From Rs1 sp036960485 (lineage in GTDB: Bacteria > Pseudomonadota > Gammaproteobacteria > Pseudomonadales > Balneatricaceae), in NCBI GenBank assembly GCA_036960485.1, contig JBALXS010000082.1, positions 1-21,800 on the forward strand: a stretch of DNA of 21,800 nucleotides, in the 5' to 3' direction. The position numbers and the translations under genes were made by a program. Below, piece after piece: positions 8,110 through 16,032 of the stretch. The number at the start of each line of letters is the position of its first letter. Positions within the stretch are counted from its first letter, which is position 1. The notes beneath the pieces are model-generated. The model was not told the DNA's origin. It ran no database searches and was given only the letters and a program-made list of their open reading frames with translations.

Positions 8110-9495
8110 TCAAACCGTCAACAGCAAATATTCTCGCTCCCAAGGGCTAACCACTTGCATAAACTCATCGAACTCGTGCTCTTTTAATTTCAGATAAATA
8201 CTTGAAAATTGCTCACCTAAAATTTCTTTTAAATCATGGCATTGATCAAATTTAACTAACGCTTCTTGCAAGCCACGGGGCAATCCGTAATCCGCGTTAT
8301 AAGCTTCACCAATAAACTCATCCCTAGGCTTAATTGCATTTTTCATGCCTAGGTAACCTGTGGCTAAGCTCACGGCTATTGCGTTATATGGGTTTGTATC
8401 AACACCTGCAATGCGGTTTTCTACACGACGAGATTCAGCAGAGCTATTAGGTACGCGAATGCCAGCAGAGCGGTTGTCAAACGACCACTCTAAATTGATC
8501 GGTGCCGAGCCGCTAGGCACTAGGCGGCGGTATGAATTTACATAAGGAGCTAAAATGCAGGTGGCGGCTTCTAAGTATTTTTGATGGCCGCCGATAAAGT
8601 GGTAAAAGTGATCCGTGGCTTGTCCGTTTTCATCATTGAAAATGTTCTTACCCGTTACACAATCCACTACAGATTGGTGAATATGCATGGCGCTGCCCGG
8701 TTGATTGGTCATCGGCTTGGCCATAAAAGTAGCGTAGCAATCATGCCTAAGGGCAGCTTCGCGAATTAAGCGTTTAAATAAGAATACGCTATCGGCCAAT
8801 ACTAATGGATCACCGTGATCCATATTGATTTCTAACTGCGCCGCCCCACCTTCTTGAATTATCGTATCAATGGTTAGCCCTTGCGCTTCAGCAAACTGAT
8901 AAATGTCTTCAATGATAGGCTCGTATTCATCTATCGCTGCCATTGAATATGATTGGCGACCCACACTTTGTCTACCTGAACGCCCAACAGGTGGTTCAAG
9001 TGGCATATCTGGATTTATATTGCGCTTAGTTAAATAAAACTCTAGCTCAGGTGCCACGACAGGCTGCCAACCCTCTTTTCTATATAGTTCAAGAATGCGT
9101 TTCAGCTGATTTCTTGGTGCACAAGCTACCGGCTCGCCAGATACGTAATGAATATCGTGTATTACATGCAGGCTTGGATAACGTGCCCATGGAATTTCGC
9201 GAATAGTGCTCAAATCAGGAATCAGCAACATATCGGTTTCAGTATCGTAATCAGCTGAATCATAATCGATGTATTGGCCTGTTATACTTTGGAAAAAAAT
9301 ACTAAAAGGCAAAAAAGTCGGCGTTGATGCAGCAAATTTAACGGCGGGCATCGCCTTGCCCCTTGCCACCCCATGGAAGTCTGGAACAGTACACTCTACC
9401 TCATCTATTTTATGACGCGACATAAAAGCGCGTAGCTCTTCTGCTTGTGTCGGGAGCTGCTTGAGGTCGATATTTAAACTGTTGCTATCATTCAT
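8110..9495 (-). CDS. puuA: Gamma-glutamylpolyamine synthetase, glutamine-synthetase-like (copy 1)
   Basis: 461 residues. The family ligates glutamate to an amine with ATP, giving a gamma-glutamylamide. The glutamine synthetase fold is intact: metal/ATP residues Glu150 and Glu152 in PELEFY, Glu215 and Glu222 (QEGGAAQLEIN), His271 and His273 in MHIHQS, Arg323 in SYRRLVP, and the NRSAGIRVP and ENRIAGVDTNPY blocks near 341-370. The frame is open to a TTG at 9519, but the ATG at 9495 has GGA six bases away and fits the family N-terminus. First gene of the minus-strand operon. The promoter and candidate GntR operator lie about 240-275 bases upstream, leaving a long leader. The distinction from true glutamine synthetase rests on the divergent C-terminal half and the gene neighbours. 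Confidence 0.88.
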   Translation of the reverse strand: MNDSNSLNIDLKQLPTQAEELRAFMSRHKIDEVECTVPDFHGVARGKAMPAVKFAASTPTFLPFSIFFQSITGQYIDYDSADYDTETDMLLIPDLSTIREIPWARYPSLHVIHDIHYVSGEPVACAPRNQLKRILELYRKEGWQPVVAPELEFYLTKRNINPDMPLEPPVGRSGRQSVGRQSYSMAAIDEYEPIIEDIYQFAEAQGLTIDTIIQEGGAAQLEINMDHGDPLVLADSVFLFKRLIREAALRHDCYATFMAKPMTNQPGSAMHIHQSVVDCVTGKNIFNDENGQATDHFYHFIGGHQKYLEAATCILAPYVNSYRRLVPSGSAPINLEWSFDNRSAGIRVPNSSAESRRVENRIAGVDTNPYNAIAVSLATGYLGMKNAIKPRDEFIGEAYNADYGLPRGLQEALVKFDQCHDLKEILGEQFSSIYLKLKEHEFDEFMQVVSPWEREYLLLTV

Positions 9496-9598
9496 AAGGT
9501 ATCCAATATTGTCGGGCAAATTGAAAGAAATTAGCTGTTGATATTACTGTATAAGTTTAGCTATTTTTAACGGGTGTTGTAGCAAAGCGGCAACGAAT

Positions 9599-9666
9599 CA
9601 AGAACCCCGCAGCAAGCCGTGGGGAATTTACCCTTGGATGATTTAGGCTCCGCCTAAGTCATCTCT
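9599..9666. repeat. Two-hairpin palindromic element in the puuA leader
   Basis: The first hairpin pairs CCCCGC (9605-9610) with GTGGGG (9619-9624) around an 8-base loop. The second is a 12-bp stem from 9637 to 9663 with a three-base TCC loop (GATGATTTAGGC on the left arm). Each stem has one G-T wobble that pairs only if the plus strand is the RNA. The element lies between the predicted puuA promoter and its start codon. It resembles dispersed REP-like palindromes; an mRNA leader structure is the alternative. Confidence 0.55.
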
Positions 9667-9735
9667 ATTAAATGGATTGAAAATTTACCTTAAAGTAAAA
9701 TATTCATAACATCGTTAACGTTTAGCTTTCTATTT

Positions 9736-9773
9736 TGTGATCACATTTTGGGAGTGATTAAAAATAAAGTCAA
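9736..9773 (-). promoter_or_regulatory. puuA operon promoter with overlapping palindromic operator
   Basis: On the minus strand, TTGACT (9768-9773) and CAAAAT (9745-9750) form a -35/-10 pair with a 17-base spacer. The perfect palindrome TGTGATCACA (9736-9745) overlaps the last base of the -10 hexamer and extends over the expected start point, a classical repressor position. The same palindrome recurs between gntR and potF. The gntR gene ends about 90 bases upstream. The -10 is imperfect, so the promoter call is moderate. The operator call rests on the recurrence. Confidence 0.5.
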
Positions 9774-9861
9774 TGCTTTTTAGCAGATAATTACTTTCGC
9801 AGGTTGCGCAATAATAAAAATAAACTCATCCAACAAGCCCTAAAGCAAGCCACAAAGCTAG

Positions 9862-10515
9862 TTACAGCAGAGTGTTACTGGCACCAATAAAGGTCATTCC
9901 CTGTTGAAGATCTTCCATGATGGCGTTTTTAAATCCTATGGCATCTCTATTTTCTAAAGCTTTAGTGGCCACGCGGTGCTGATCATCTAAAGCAGAGGTA
10001 CCTATATGGCTATAAACCTGGCGCATATAAGGGCCAAACTGTAACCACAAGCTATCCACCAAACTGAGCAAAACATCGTTATTTGCTAAGCGATAAATCA
10101 TAAAATGGAATTCATAATTACCACGCATATATCCTGCTAAATCACCGCTTTCAAGTGCTATATCTGTTTTTTTATCGATTTCTATCAAAGAGTTAATTTT
10201 ATCATCTGTAATATTAATCATCGCTAGACTTGCCAGTTCCGGTTCTAACATTAACCGTGCATGGCGAATTTCTTGAAAGCGTTTGGATGTCATTTCTGGA
10301 ATAGCGACACGGCGGTTATCTTGTAAATTTAGCGCTCTTTCAGCGATTAAACGACGTACTGTTTCCCTCACCGGCGTGGGGCTTACATCCAGTGATTCTG
10401 CCAGTCCACGTAAAGTAACTGGGCGACCTGGCAGCATATCGCCAAACAATATTTTCTCGCGTAGCGCTCTGTATGTTGATTCGTTAACCGTGAGATTACT
10501 ATTACTTGGTTGCAT
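9862..10515 (-). CDS. GntR-family regulator with FCD domain
   Basis: 217 residues from the ATG at 10515. The winged helix-turn-helix covers about residues 9-72 (LRGLAESLDVSPTPVRETVRRL). The C-terminal FCD ligand domain covers about 77-205, with the expected His137 (NYEFHF) and His180 (DDQHRVATKALENRDA). The third metal His usually near the last helix appears to be Asp202. An in-frame extension to 10626 would add a hydrophobic 37-residue tail, but a -10 hexamer TATACT (10548-10543) lies inside it, so the short form is real. It lies between the two polyamine operons and likely controls both, plus itself, through the TGTGATCACA palindromes. E. coli PuuR and Pseudomonas PauR are HTH-cupin proteins, so the regulator type differs here. 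The ligand is unknown. Confidence 0.85.
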   Translation of the reverse strand: MQPSNSNLTVNESTYRALREKILFGDMLPGRPVTLRGLAESLDVSPTPVRETVRRLIAERALNLQDNRRVAIPEMTSKRFQEIRHARLMLEPELASLAMINITDDKINSLIEIDKKTDIALESGDLAGYMRGNYEFHFMIYRLANNDVLLSLVDSLWLQFGPYMRQVYSHIGTSALDDQHRVATKALENRDAIGFKNAIMEDLQQGMTFIGASNTLL

Positions 10516-10542
10516 GCTGAAATCCAATGTAAAAAACAAGAT

Positions 10543-10548
10543 AGTATA
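10543..10548 (-). promoter_or_regulatory. Probable -10 of the gntR promoter
   Basis: TATACT on the minus strand, about 27 bases before the gntR ATG at 10515. The -35 region is weak. It places the transcript start inside the long open frame and so supports the shorter protein. Confidence 0.4.
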
Positions 10549-10615
10549 GTAAGTACCGTTAATTAGAGAGGCTAAAATAACAATAATTTCAAAAACGCTC
10601 AAAATAAAACCAATT

Positions 10616-10629
10616 TTTGTGATCACAAA
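10616..10629. promoter_or_regulatory. Perfect 14-bp palindrome, candidate GntR operator
   Basis: TTTGTGATCACAAA is a perfect palindrome in the gntR-potF divergent region, 85 bases before potF and about 100 before gntR. Its ten-base core is identical to the site overlapping the puuA promoter. GntR/FCD regulators bind short palindromes of about this size. Autoregulation and control of the pot operon are the natural reading. Confidence 0.6.
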
Positions 10630-10713
10630 CGTTGATTAGTTGCTGTAAATATGAGATTTTAACTTTAGCGAAAAACCTTGAACTTCAAAAAAACAATAGA
10701 CGAGGAAGGTAGC

Positions 10714-11820
10714 ATGTTAAAAAAATGGACATTGAAGAAGACCCTAGTAAGCACCGCAGTTGGCTTATCATTACTAGTGGGTGGCGCCAACGCCGCTGAT
10801 AAAGTAGTAAATGTATATAATTGGTCTGACTATATTGACGAATCTATTATTACTGACTTTGAAAAAGAAACTGGCATCAAAGTAAATTACGATGTTTTTG
10901 ATTCCAATGAAATCCTAGAAACTAAAATGCTAACAGGTTCTTCCGGTTACGATGTTGTTACCCCATCTGGTGCTTTCTTAAAGCGTCAAATCCAAGCAGG
11001 TATCTTCCAAAAGCTCGACAAATCTAAACTAACTAATTTAAAAAATGCTTGGGATGATATTCAAAAAGTCACATCAGCATATGACCCAGGCAATGATCAC
11101 TCTATTAATTACATGTGGGGGACTACGGGTATAGGTTTTGTCAAATCGAAAGTAGAAGAACGCATTAAAGATGCACCATTAAACTCGTACAGCCTGATTT
11201 TCGACCCAGCCAACGCAGCTCAACTCGCTGATTGTGGTATCTATGTATTAGATGCCCCCACTGAAACAATCCCCGCTGCACTTAAGTACTTAGGATTAGA
11301 TCCAAACTCTAAAGATAAAGCTGATATTAAGAAAGCGGAAAAAGTATTCAACGATGTACGTCAATATGTGCGTAAATTCCATTCCTCTGAATTTATCAGT
11401 GCACTTGCCAATGGCGATGCTTGTGTTGCTCTAGGTTGGTCTGGAGATATTTTACAAGCGAGGGATCGTGCTATTGAAGCGAACAACGGTATTGAAGTGG
11501 GTTATCGCATCCCCAAAGAAGGTGCGCAAGTTTGGTTTGACCAAATGGCGATCCCTGCGGATGCTAAGAACGTTGAAGCAGCGCATATCTTTCTCAATTA
11601 CATGTTGCGCCCTGAAGTTATCGCTAAATCAACCAATTATATTAACTACGCTAACGGCAACAAAGCATCACAAGAGTTTGTCGATAAGGCAATCTTAGAC
11701 GATCTTGCTATCTATCCGGACAGCGAAACAATGAAGAGTTTGTTCACGCATACTGCGGATGGACCTAAATATACGCGCTTTTTAAACCGTACTTGGACCC
11801 GCATCAAAACAGGCCAATAA
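10714..11820 (+). CDS. potF: Periplasmic polyamine-binding protein of an ABC importer
   Basis: 368 residues with a signal peptide (positive MLKKWTLKK, hydrophobic core, likely cleavage after ANA at about 27). It captures polyamines in the periplasm and delivers them to PotGHI. Pocket residues known from E. coli PotF are all recognisable: Trp37, Ser38, Asp39 and Tyr40 (NWSDYI), Ser85 (TPSGAF), Glu184 (APTET), Trp242 and Asp245 (GWSGD), Trp274, Phe275 and Asp276 (VWFDQ), and Tyr312. I start at the ATG at 10714, which has GAGGAAGG just upstream. A TTG at 10678 is in frame but has no Shine-Dalgarno site and would spoil the signal peptide. First gene of the plus-strand operon. The Trp at 274 leaves putrescine versus spermidine preference open. 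Confidence 0.92.
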   Translation: MLKKWTLKKTLVSTAVGLSLLVGGANAADKVVNVYNWSDYIDESIITDFEKETGIKVNYDVFDSNEILETKMLTGSSGYDVVTPSGAFLKRQIQAGIFQKLDKSKLTNLKNAWDDIQKVTSAYDPGNDHSINYMWGTTGIGFVKSKVEERIKDAPLNSYSLIFDPANAAQLADCGIYVLDAPTETIPAALKYLGLDPNSKDKADIKKAEKVFNDVRQYVRKFHSSEFISALANGDACVALGWSGDILQARDRAIEANNGIEVGYRIPKEGAQVWFDQMAIPADAKNVEAAHIFLNYMLRPEVIAKSTNYINYANGNKASQEFVDKAILDDLAIYPDSETMKSLFTHTADGPKYTRFLNRTWTRIKTGQ

Positions 11821-11833
11821 GTTAAAGCTCTTG

Positions 11834-11859
11834 CGCTCTTACCTTAACAAGTAAGGGCG
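11834..11859 (+). terminator. Hairpin after potF (possible attenuator or mRNA stabiliser)
   Basis: CGCTCTTAC and GTAAGGGCG pair over 9 bp (one T-G wobble) around an 8-base loop, 14 bases after the potF stop. There is no strong T-run. Such structures often follow the binding-protein gene of ABC operons and let it be made in excess over the transporter. The 222-base potF-potG gap shows no other feature. Confidence 0.4.
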
Positions 11860-12042
11860 AATACTTTTAAAGAGCACAGTGAGGTTAAGCGGTTATTACT
11901 GCGCTGTTATTTACGGCATGACCATTTACGACCTCTTTATTGCGGCAATAATTTTATTCAGCACAAACATAAATACCAGCTTTTAATCCAAAGTTAGTTT
12001 TAGTAGCAGTCTGCACAAGTAATTTAGACATTAGGTATCTTG

Positions 12043-13200
12043 ATGAACCCTTCAGAAAAAGCGAATACCAGCTCAGAATACGCCCCTTGGCTTGATGATA
12101 ACGTTAAACCTATTATACGTTTTGAAAATGTCACCAAAAAATATGGCGATTTCACGGCAATTGATAACCTCACACTAAATATTTACGAGCGGGAGTTTTA
12201 TTCATTACTTGGCCCCTCTGGCTGTGGAAAAACCACGTTAATGCGCTTATTAGCCGGGTTTGAAACACCTACCAGCGGCCGTATTTTTATTGGTGATGAA
12301 GATATGTCAACGGTACCGCCCAACAAGCGCCCCGTGAATATGATGTTCCAATCTTACGCATTGTTTCCGCATATGACCGTCGCTGAGAATATTGCTTTTG
12401 GCTTAAAACAAGAAAAGCGGCCAGCCAAAGAAATCCGCCGCAGAGTAGATGAAATGCTGGCGCTAGTGCAGCTTGAAGCCTTGGCAAATCGCAAACCACA
12501 ACAGCTATCTGGCGGACAAAGGCAGCGTGTTGCGTTAGCTCGCGCACTAGCTAAAAAACCAAAATTATTATTACTAGATGAGCCTTTAGGCGCACTCGAT
12601 AAAAAACTACGTGAGCAAACTCAGTTTGAACTCATGAACTTGCAAGAAGACTTAGGGGTTACTTTTGTTATCGTCACCCACGATCAAGAAGAGGCGATGA
12701 CCGTTTCAAGTCGTATTGCCATTATGAATCACGGTCAAGTAATGCAAGTTGATACCCCGGATATGATCTATGAAATGCCTAAATCTCGTTATGTTGCCGA
12801 CTTTATTGGCGATGTAAATATTATTGAAGGCACTTGCATTAAAACAGCGGTTAATGCTGAAAATAACAGCGCACATTTTTCGACGCCCACTCAAAACGAT
12901 TTAATCGCCAACACCGAAAAAACATTGAGCGTTGATGACCAAGTTTGGCTAGCGCTACGTCCGGAAAAGATCGAAATCAGTAAAGAAAAGCCGCAAGGGC
13001 AACAGAATTTGATCAAAGGAAAAGTATGGGACATCGCCTATATCGGTAACACTTCTACTTATCATGTACAGCTAGAAGATGGCAGCACGATCAAGGCGCA
13101 ACGGGTAAACCGCAATAGGCTAAACAAGCGTTCAATCACCTGGGAAGATGAAGTGTGGTTGTATTGGAACTTAGATGCTTGTGTTGTACTAACCCAATAG
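12043..13200 (+). CDS. potG: Polyamine ABC transporter ATPase
   Basis: 385 residues. It hydrolyses ATP at the inner face of the membrane to drive PotH/PotI. All ATPase motifs are intact: Walker A GPSGCGKT (57-64), Q-loop Gln103 (MFQSYALF), signature LSGGQRQRV (155-163), Walker B LLLLDEP (175-181), D-loop GALD and switch His213 (VTHDQEEA). A TOBE-like C-terminal domain follows from about residue 300. The ATG at 12043 is preceded by TTAGG. A TTG one codon earlier is possible but less likely. It is separated from potF by 222 bases holding a hairpin and from potH by only 8 bases. Confidence 0.93.
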   Translation: MNPSEKANTSSEYAPWLDDNVKPIIRFENVTKKYGDFTAIDNLTLNIYEREFYSLLGPSGCGKTTLMRLLAGFETPTSGRIFIGDEDMSTVPPNKRPVNMMFQSYALFPHMTVAENIAFGLKQEKRPAKEIRRRVDEMLALVQLEALANRKPQQLSGGQRQRVALARALAKKPKLLLLDEPLGALDKKLREQTQFELMNLQEDLGVTFVIVTHDQEEAMTVSSRIAIMNHGQVMQVDTPDMIYEMPKSRYVADFIGDVNIIEGTCIKTAVNAENNSAHFSTPTQNDLIANTEKTLSVDDQVWLALRPEKIEISKEKPQGQQNLIKGKVWDIAYIGNTSTYHVQLEDGSTIKAQRVNRNRLNKRSITWEDEVWLYWNLDACVVLTQ

Positions 13201-13208
13201 GTGATGTT

Positions 13209-14117
13209 ATGAGTAATCGTATAAATTGGGGACGTACCTTACTAATCGCCATTCCGTTTATTTGGCTGCTAGTGCTGTTTCTATTACCTTTCGCCTCTGT
13301 TATTAAAATGTCACTTTCAGATATGGCCACGGCTAAACCACCTTACGTGCCAGTCTATGACAGTGAAGCAGGTCTGCTGGGAATTTGGCAGTTAATCAGT
13401 AAATTTGATTTAGAGAACTATATCTGGCTAGTAGAAGACGATTTGTACTGGCGCTCTTATTTGTCTAGTTTAAAAATCGCCTTAATTTCCACAATATTCA
13501 CGCTACTAATAGGCTTCCCTATTGCCTATGGCATGGCAAAAACACCTAGCCAATGGCGCGCCACGTTAGTGATGCTGATTATACTACCCTTTTGGACTAG
13601 CTTTCTAATTAGAGTTTACGCTTGGATTGGTATCTTAAAACAGCAAGGTCTGTTAAATAACTTCTTGATCTATATAGGCGCTATTGACCAACCCTTAATT
13701 ATTTTAAATACTGACATCGCAGTGTATATCGGTATTGTTTACTCCTACCTCCCTTTTATGGTGCTGCCACTGTATGCAACATTGGAAAAGCTCGATTATA
13801 GTTTATTAGAAGCGGCATTAGATCTTGGTTGCTCACGTTTAAAAACCTTCTGGGTGATTATTGTGCCACTGGCAATGCCGGGCATTTATGCAGGTTGTTT
13901 TTTAGTGTTTATTCCCGCAATGGGCGAATTTGTCATACCTGATTTACTCGGCGGATCATCGACCTTGATGATAGGTAAAACGCTGTGGGGTGAATTCTTT
14001 AACAACCGAGATTGGCCGGTTTCCTCGGCGGTTGCAGTAGTATTATTACTGTTACTTATTGTACCGATAGTGCTCTTTCAGAAGATGCAAGAACGCCAAT
14101 TAAAGGGAGAGTCATAA
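13209..14117 (+). CDS. potH: Polyamine ABC transporter permease
   Basis: 302 residues, an inner-membrane protein with about six membrane segments beginning near residue 12 (LLIAIPFIWLLVLFLL). The cytoplasmic EAA loop that docks to the ATPase is visible as EAALDLGCSRLKTFWVIIVP in the second half. A long polar loop between the first two segments (about residues 37-75) is usual for PotH/PotB proteins. The ATG at 13209 follows GGTGATG. The open frame reaches back to 13155 inside potG but the start at 13209 gives the family N-terminus. Its stop codon TAA shares a base with the potI start, so the two permeases are translationally coupled. Confidence 0.92.
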   Translation: MSNRINWGRTLLIAIPFIWLLVLFLLPFASVIKMSLSDMATAKPPYVPVYDSEAGLLGIWQLISKFDLENYIWLVEDDLYWRSYLSSLKIALISTIFTLLIGFPIAYGMAKTPSQWRATLVMLIILPFWTSFLIRVYAWIGILKQQGLLNNFLIYIGAIDQPLIILNTDIAVYIGIVYSYLPFMVLPLYATLEKLDYSLLEAALDLGCSRLKTFWVIIVPLAMPGIYAGCFLVFIPAMGEFVIPDLLGGSSTLMIGKTLWGEFFNNRDWPVSSAVAVVLLLLLIVPIVLFQKMQERQLKGES

Positions 14118-14941
14118 TGAATGTCAATCGCTTTAGCTGGTTCAACATTACCTCATTAACCTTAGGTTTTGCATTTTTGTATATTCCTATTTTATTGCTA
14201 ATTATTTTTAGCTTTAACAAGTCAAAATTAGTCACGGTTTGGGGAGGTTTCTCTACCAAGTGGTACACCAGCTTATTTCAAAACGATGCGTTTATGGACG
14301 CCGCATGGATGACGGTTAAAGTGGCAGTAGTAAGCGCTAGCTTTGCCACCGTTCTAGGCACGCTAGCCGCTTTAGTACTATTACGCGGTGGCGCTTTCAA
14401 AGGTAAAACACTTTTCTCAAGCATGATTTACGCGCCTTTAGTAATGCCCGAAGTCATCACTGGCTTGTCACTATTATTGCTGTTTGTCGCTTTAGGTTGG
14501 GATCGTGGGTTTTGGACCATCACCATGGCACACATTACTTTTTCAATGTGTTATGTGGCAGTGGTAGTGTCCTCCAGATTAGTCACTTTTGACCAATCCT
14601 TGGAAGAAGCAGCATTAGATTTAGGCTGCAATAAGCTTTCTGCTTTTCTACAAGTTACGCTGCCGATAATAGCACCTTCTATTGTCGCCGCTTGGCTACT
14701 CGCGTTTACATTATCGTTAGATGATTTAGTGATCGCATCTTTCACTTCAGGGCCTGGGGCTACTACTTTACCAATGAAAATTTACTCGCAAGTGCGCTTA
14801 GGCTTAAAACCCGAAATTAACGCCTTATCCACTATTTTAATTGTGATTGTCTCTTGCGGCGTAGTGCTCGCCTCTTTGATCACCAAAAAAGCAGCTCTAA
14901 AAAAGAGCCAATACGAACAACAAGCAAACGCTGAAGCCTAA
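14117..14941 (+). CDS. potI: Polyamine ABC transporter permease
   Basis: 274 residues, the second inner-membrane permease, with about six membrane segments. The EAA loop is EEAALDLGCNKLSAFLQVTL. The start ATG overlaps the potH stop in the sequence TAATG and has AAGGGAGA upstream inside potH, a standard coupled arrangement. It pairs with PotH to form the channel for amines delivered by PotF. The agmatinase gene follows after 9 bases, so import and the first catabolic step lie on one transcript. Confidence 0.92.
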   Translation: MNVNRFSWFNITSLTLGFAFLYIPILLLIIFSFNKSKLVTVWGGFSTKWYTSLFQNDAFMDAAWMTVKVAVVSASFATVLGTLAALVLLRGGAFKGKTLFSSMIYAPLVMPEVITGLSLLLLFVALGWDRGFWTITMAHITFSMCYVAVVVSSRLVTFDQSLEEAALDLGCNKLSAFLQVTLPIIAPSIVAAWLLAFTLSLDDLVIASFTSGPGATTLPMKIYSQVRLGLKPEINALSTILIVIVSCGVVLASLITKKAALKKSQYEQQANAEA

Positions 14942-14950
14942 GGAACGCAG

Positions 14951-15955
14951 ATGGACACTATTAACCAACCTGTAGAGCTTGATGAGTTCTCTAACATTGA
15001 TCTAGCAGTTACCCGTGACAACTATTACGGTACCATAGGCGAGCCCGTTTACAGTGGTGTTTTAAGCTTTATGCGCCGCAAATACAGCAAAGATTTAACG
15101 GGTGTGGATGTCGCTGTGGTCGGTGTTCCCTTTGATTTATCGGTCACTAATCGCCCGGGAGCTCGCTTTGGTCCACGAGCGATACGTGAAGCCTCTGCGC
15201 AACTAGCCTGGGGAAAAGCATGGGGCTGGGGCGTTGATCCTTTTGATAAGCTCAGCGTGGTGGATTGGGGTGATTGCTTATTTGATCCGGGACGGCCCGC
15301 AGAAATTCCAGCTGTTTTAGAGCGCCAGTTTAGCCAAATACTAGCGCAAGATGTAGCAACGCTCGCCATTGGTGGCGATCACTTCGTCACTTATCCAATA
15401 TTACAAGCGCACGCTAAAAAGCACGGCAAACTCGCGTTAATTCACTTTGATGCACACTGCGATACATGGCGCGATGACGAAGGGCGCATTGATCACGGTA
15501 CGATGTTTTTTCATGCGGCCCAACAAGGTATTATCGACCCCCAAAGCTCAGCGCAAATTGGTATTCGCACGCATAATAGTGAAACCCATGGTTTTAATAT
15601 TTTCGATGCCGATTTAGTTAGAAAACTAGGTGTGCCTGAAATTATAAAAAGAGTACGCCAAGTGGTTGGCGATAACCCTTGCTACCTCACGTTTGATATT
15701 GATTGCCTCGACCCCTCTTGCGCACCTGGCACTGGCACACCGGTGGTGGGTGGTATGCAAACGGCAGAAGCGCTAGAACTATTACGCGGCCTTGCTGGTA
15801 TTAATATTGTGGGCATGGATTTAGTTGAAGTATCTCCAAGTTATGATGTGGGACAGATTACTTCTTTAGCGGGGGCCACCATTGCGCTAAATTTATTATG
15901 TTTATTCGCAGCAGCGCAAACTAGAAACGAACCGATAACAGCTGTTAGTAAATAA
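14951..15955 (+). CDS. speB: Agmatinase-family ureohydrolase
   Basis: 334 residues. The family removes urea from a guanidino compound using two Mn ions. Agmatine to putrescine is the likely reaction here. All metal ligands are visible: His144 (GGDH), Asp167, His169 and Asp171 (DAHCD), Asp249 and Asp251 (DIDCLDP). A conserved His182 (DHGTMF) and Glu near 292 (DLVEVSP) complete the site. The N-terminus is some 25 residues longer than E. coli SpeB. AAGGAA lies shortly before the ATG. The gene sits directly after potI, so agmatine may be one of the imported substrates. Guanidinobutyrase or another ureohydrolase activity cannot be excluded, because specificity lies in loops I cannot judge by eye. 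Confidence 0.87.
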   Translation: MDTINQPVELDEFSNIDLAVTRDNYYGTIGEPVYSGVLSFMRRKYSKDLTGVDVAVVGVPFDLSVTNRPGARFGPRAIREASAQLAWGKAWGWGVDPFDKLSVVDWGDCLFDPGRPAEIPAVLERQFSQILAQDVATLAIGGDHFVTYPILQAHAKKHGKLALIHFDAHCDTWRDDEGRIDHGTMFFHAAQQGIIDPQSSAQIGIRTHNSETHGFNIFDADLVRKLGVPEIIKRVRQVVGDNPCYLTFDIDCLDPSCAPGTGTPVVGGMQTAEALELLRGLAGINIVGMDLVEVSPSYDVGQITSLAGATIALNLLCLFAAAQTRNEPITAVSK

Positions 15956-16032
15956 CTTACTGCAATTACTCCAAGGGTATAAGGCTCTTATCACCCTGTA
16001 TAAATGAATGTATAAACGAATAGAGAAATATT

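Larger units (their letters stand above)
9520..9861. other. puuA-gntR intergenic region (long leader)
   Basis: This 342-base gap holds the predicted puuA promoter and operator (9736-9773), the two-hairpin element (9599-9666) and an AT-rich remainder. I find no gene in it. The stretch 9774-9861 after the gntR stop shows no clear intrinsic terminator. Confidence 0.6.

Noticed and set aside
8105..8114. Third GntR operator before spuC
   Set aside because: It matches only eight of ten palindrome bases and overlaps the puuA stop codon, so it may be chance. It is mentioned in the regulon finding but not annotated.
9599..9666. Riboswitch in the puuA leader
   Set aside because: The hairpins pair better on the plus strand, opposite to the puuA transcript, and I recognise no known riboswitch core.
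9736..9745. CRP (cAMP receptor) binding site
   Set aside because: The half-sites TGTGA and TCACA are directly joined. CRP needs six bases between them, so this palindrome is too compact.
10516..10626. In-frame 37-residue hydrophobic N-terminal extension of the GntR protein
   Set aside because: It contains the probable -10 hexamer and reaches into the palindromic operator. The GntR domain starts normally at the ATG at 10515.
15049..15369. 106-codon frame antisense to the agmatinase gene
   Set aside because: It is a shadow of a gene with complete metal-site motifs; no ribosome site or recognisable domain.
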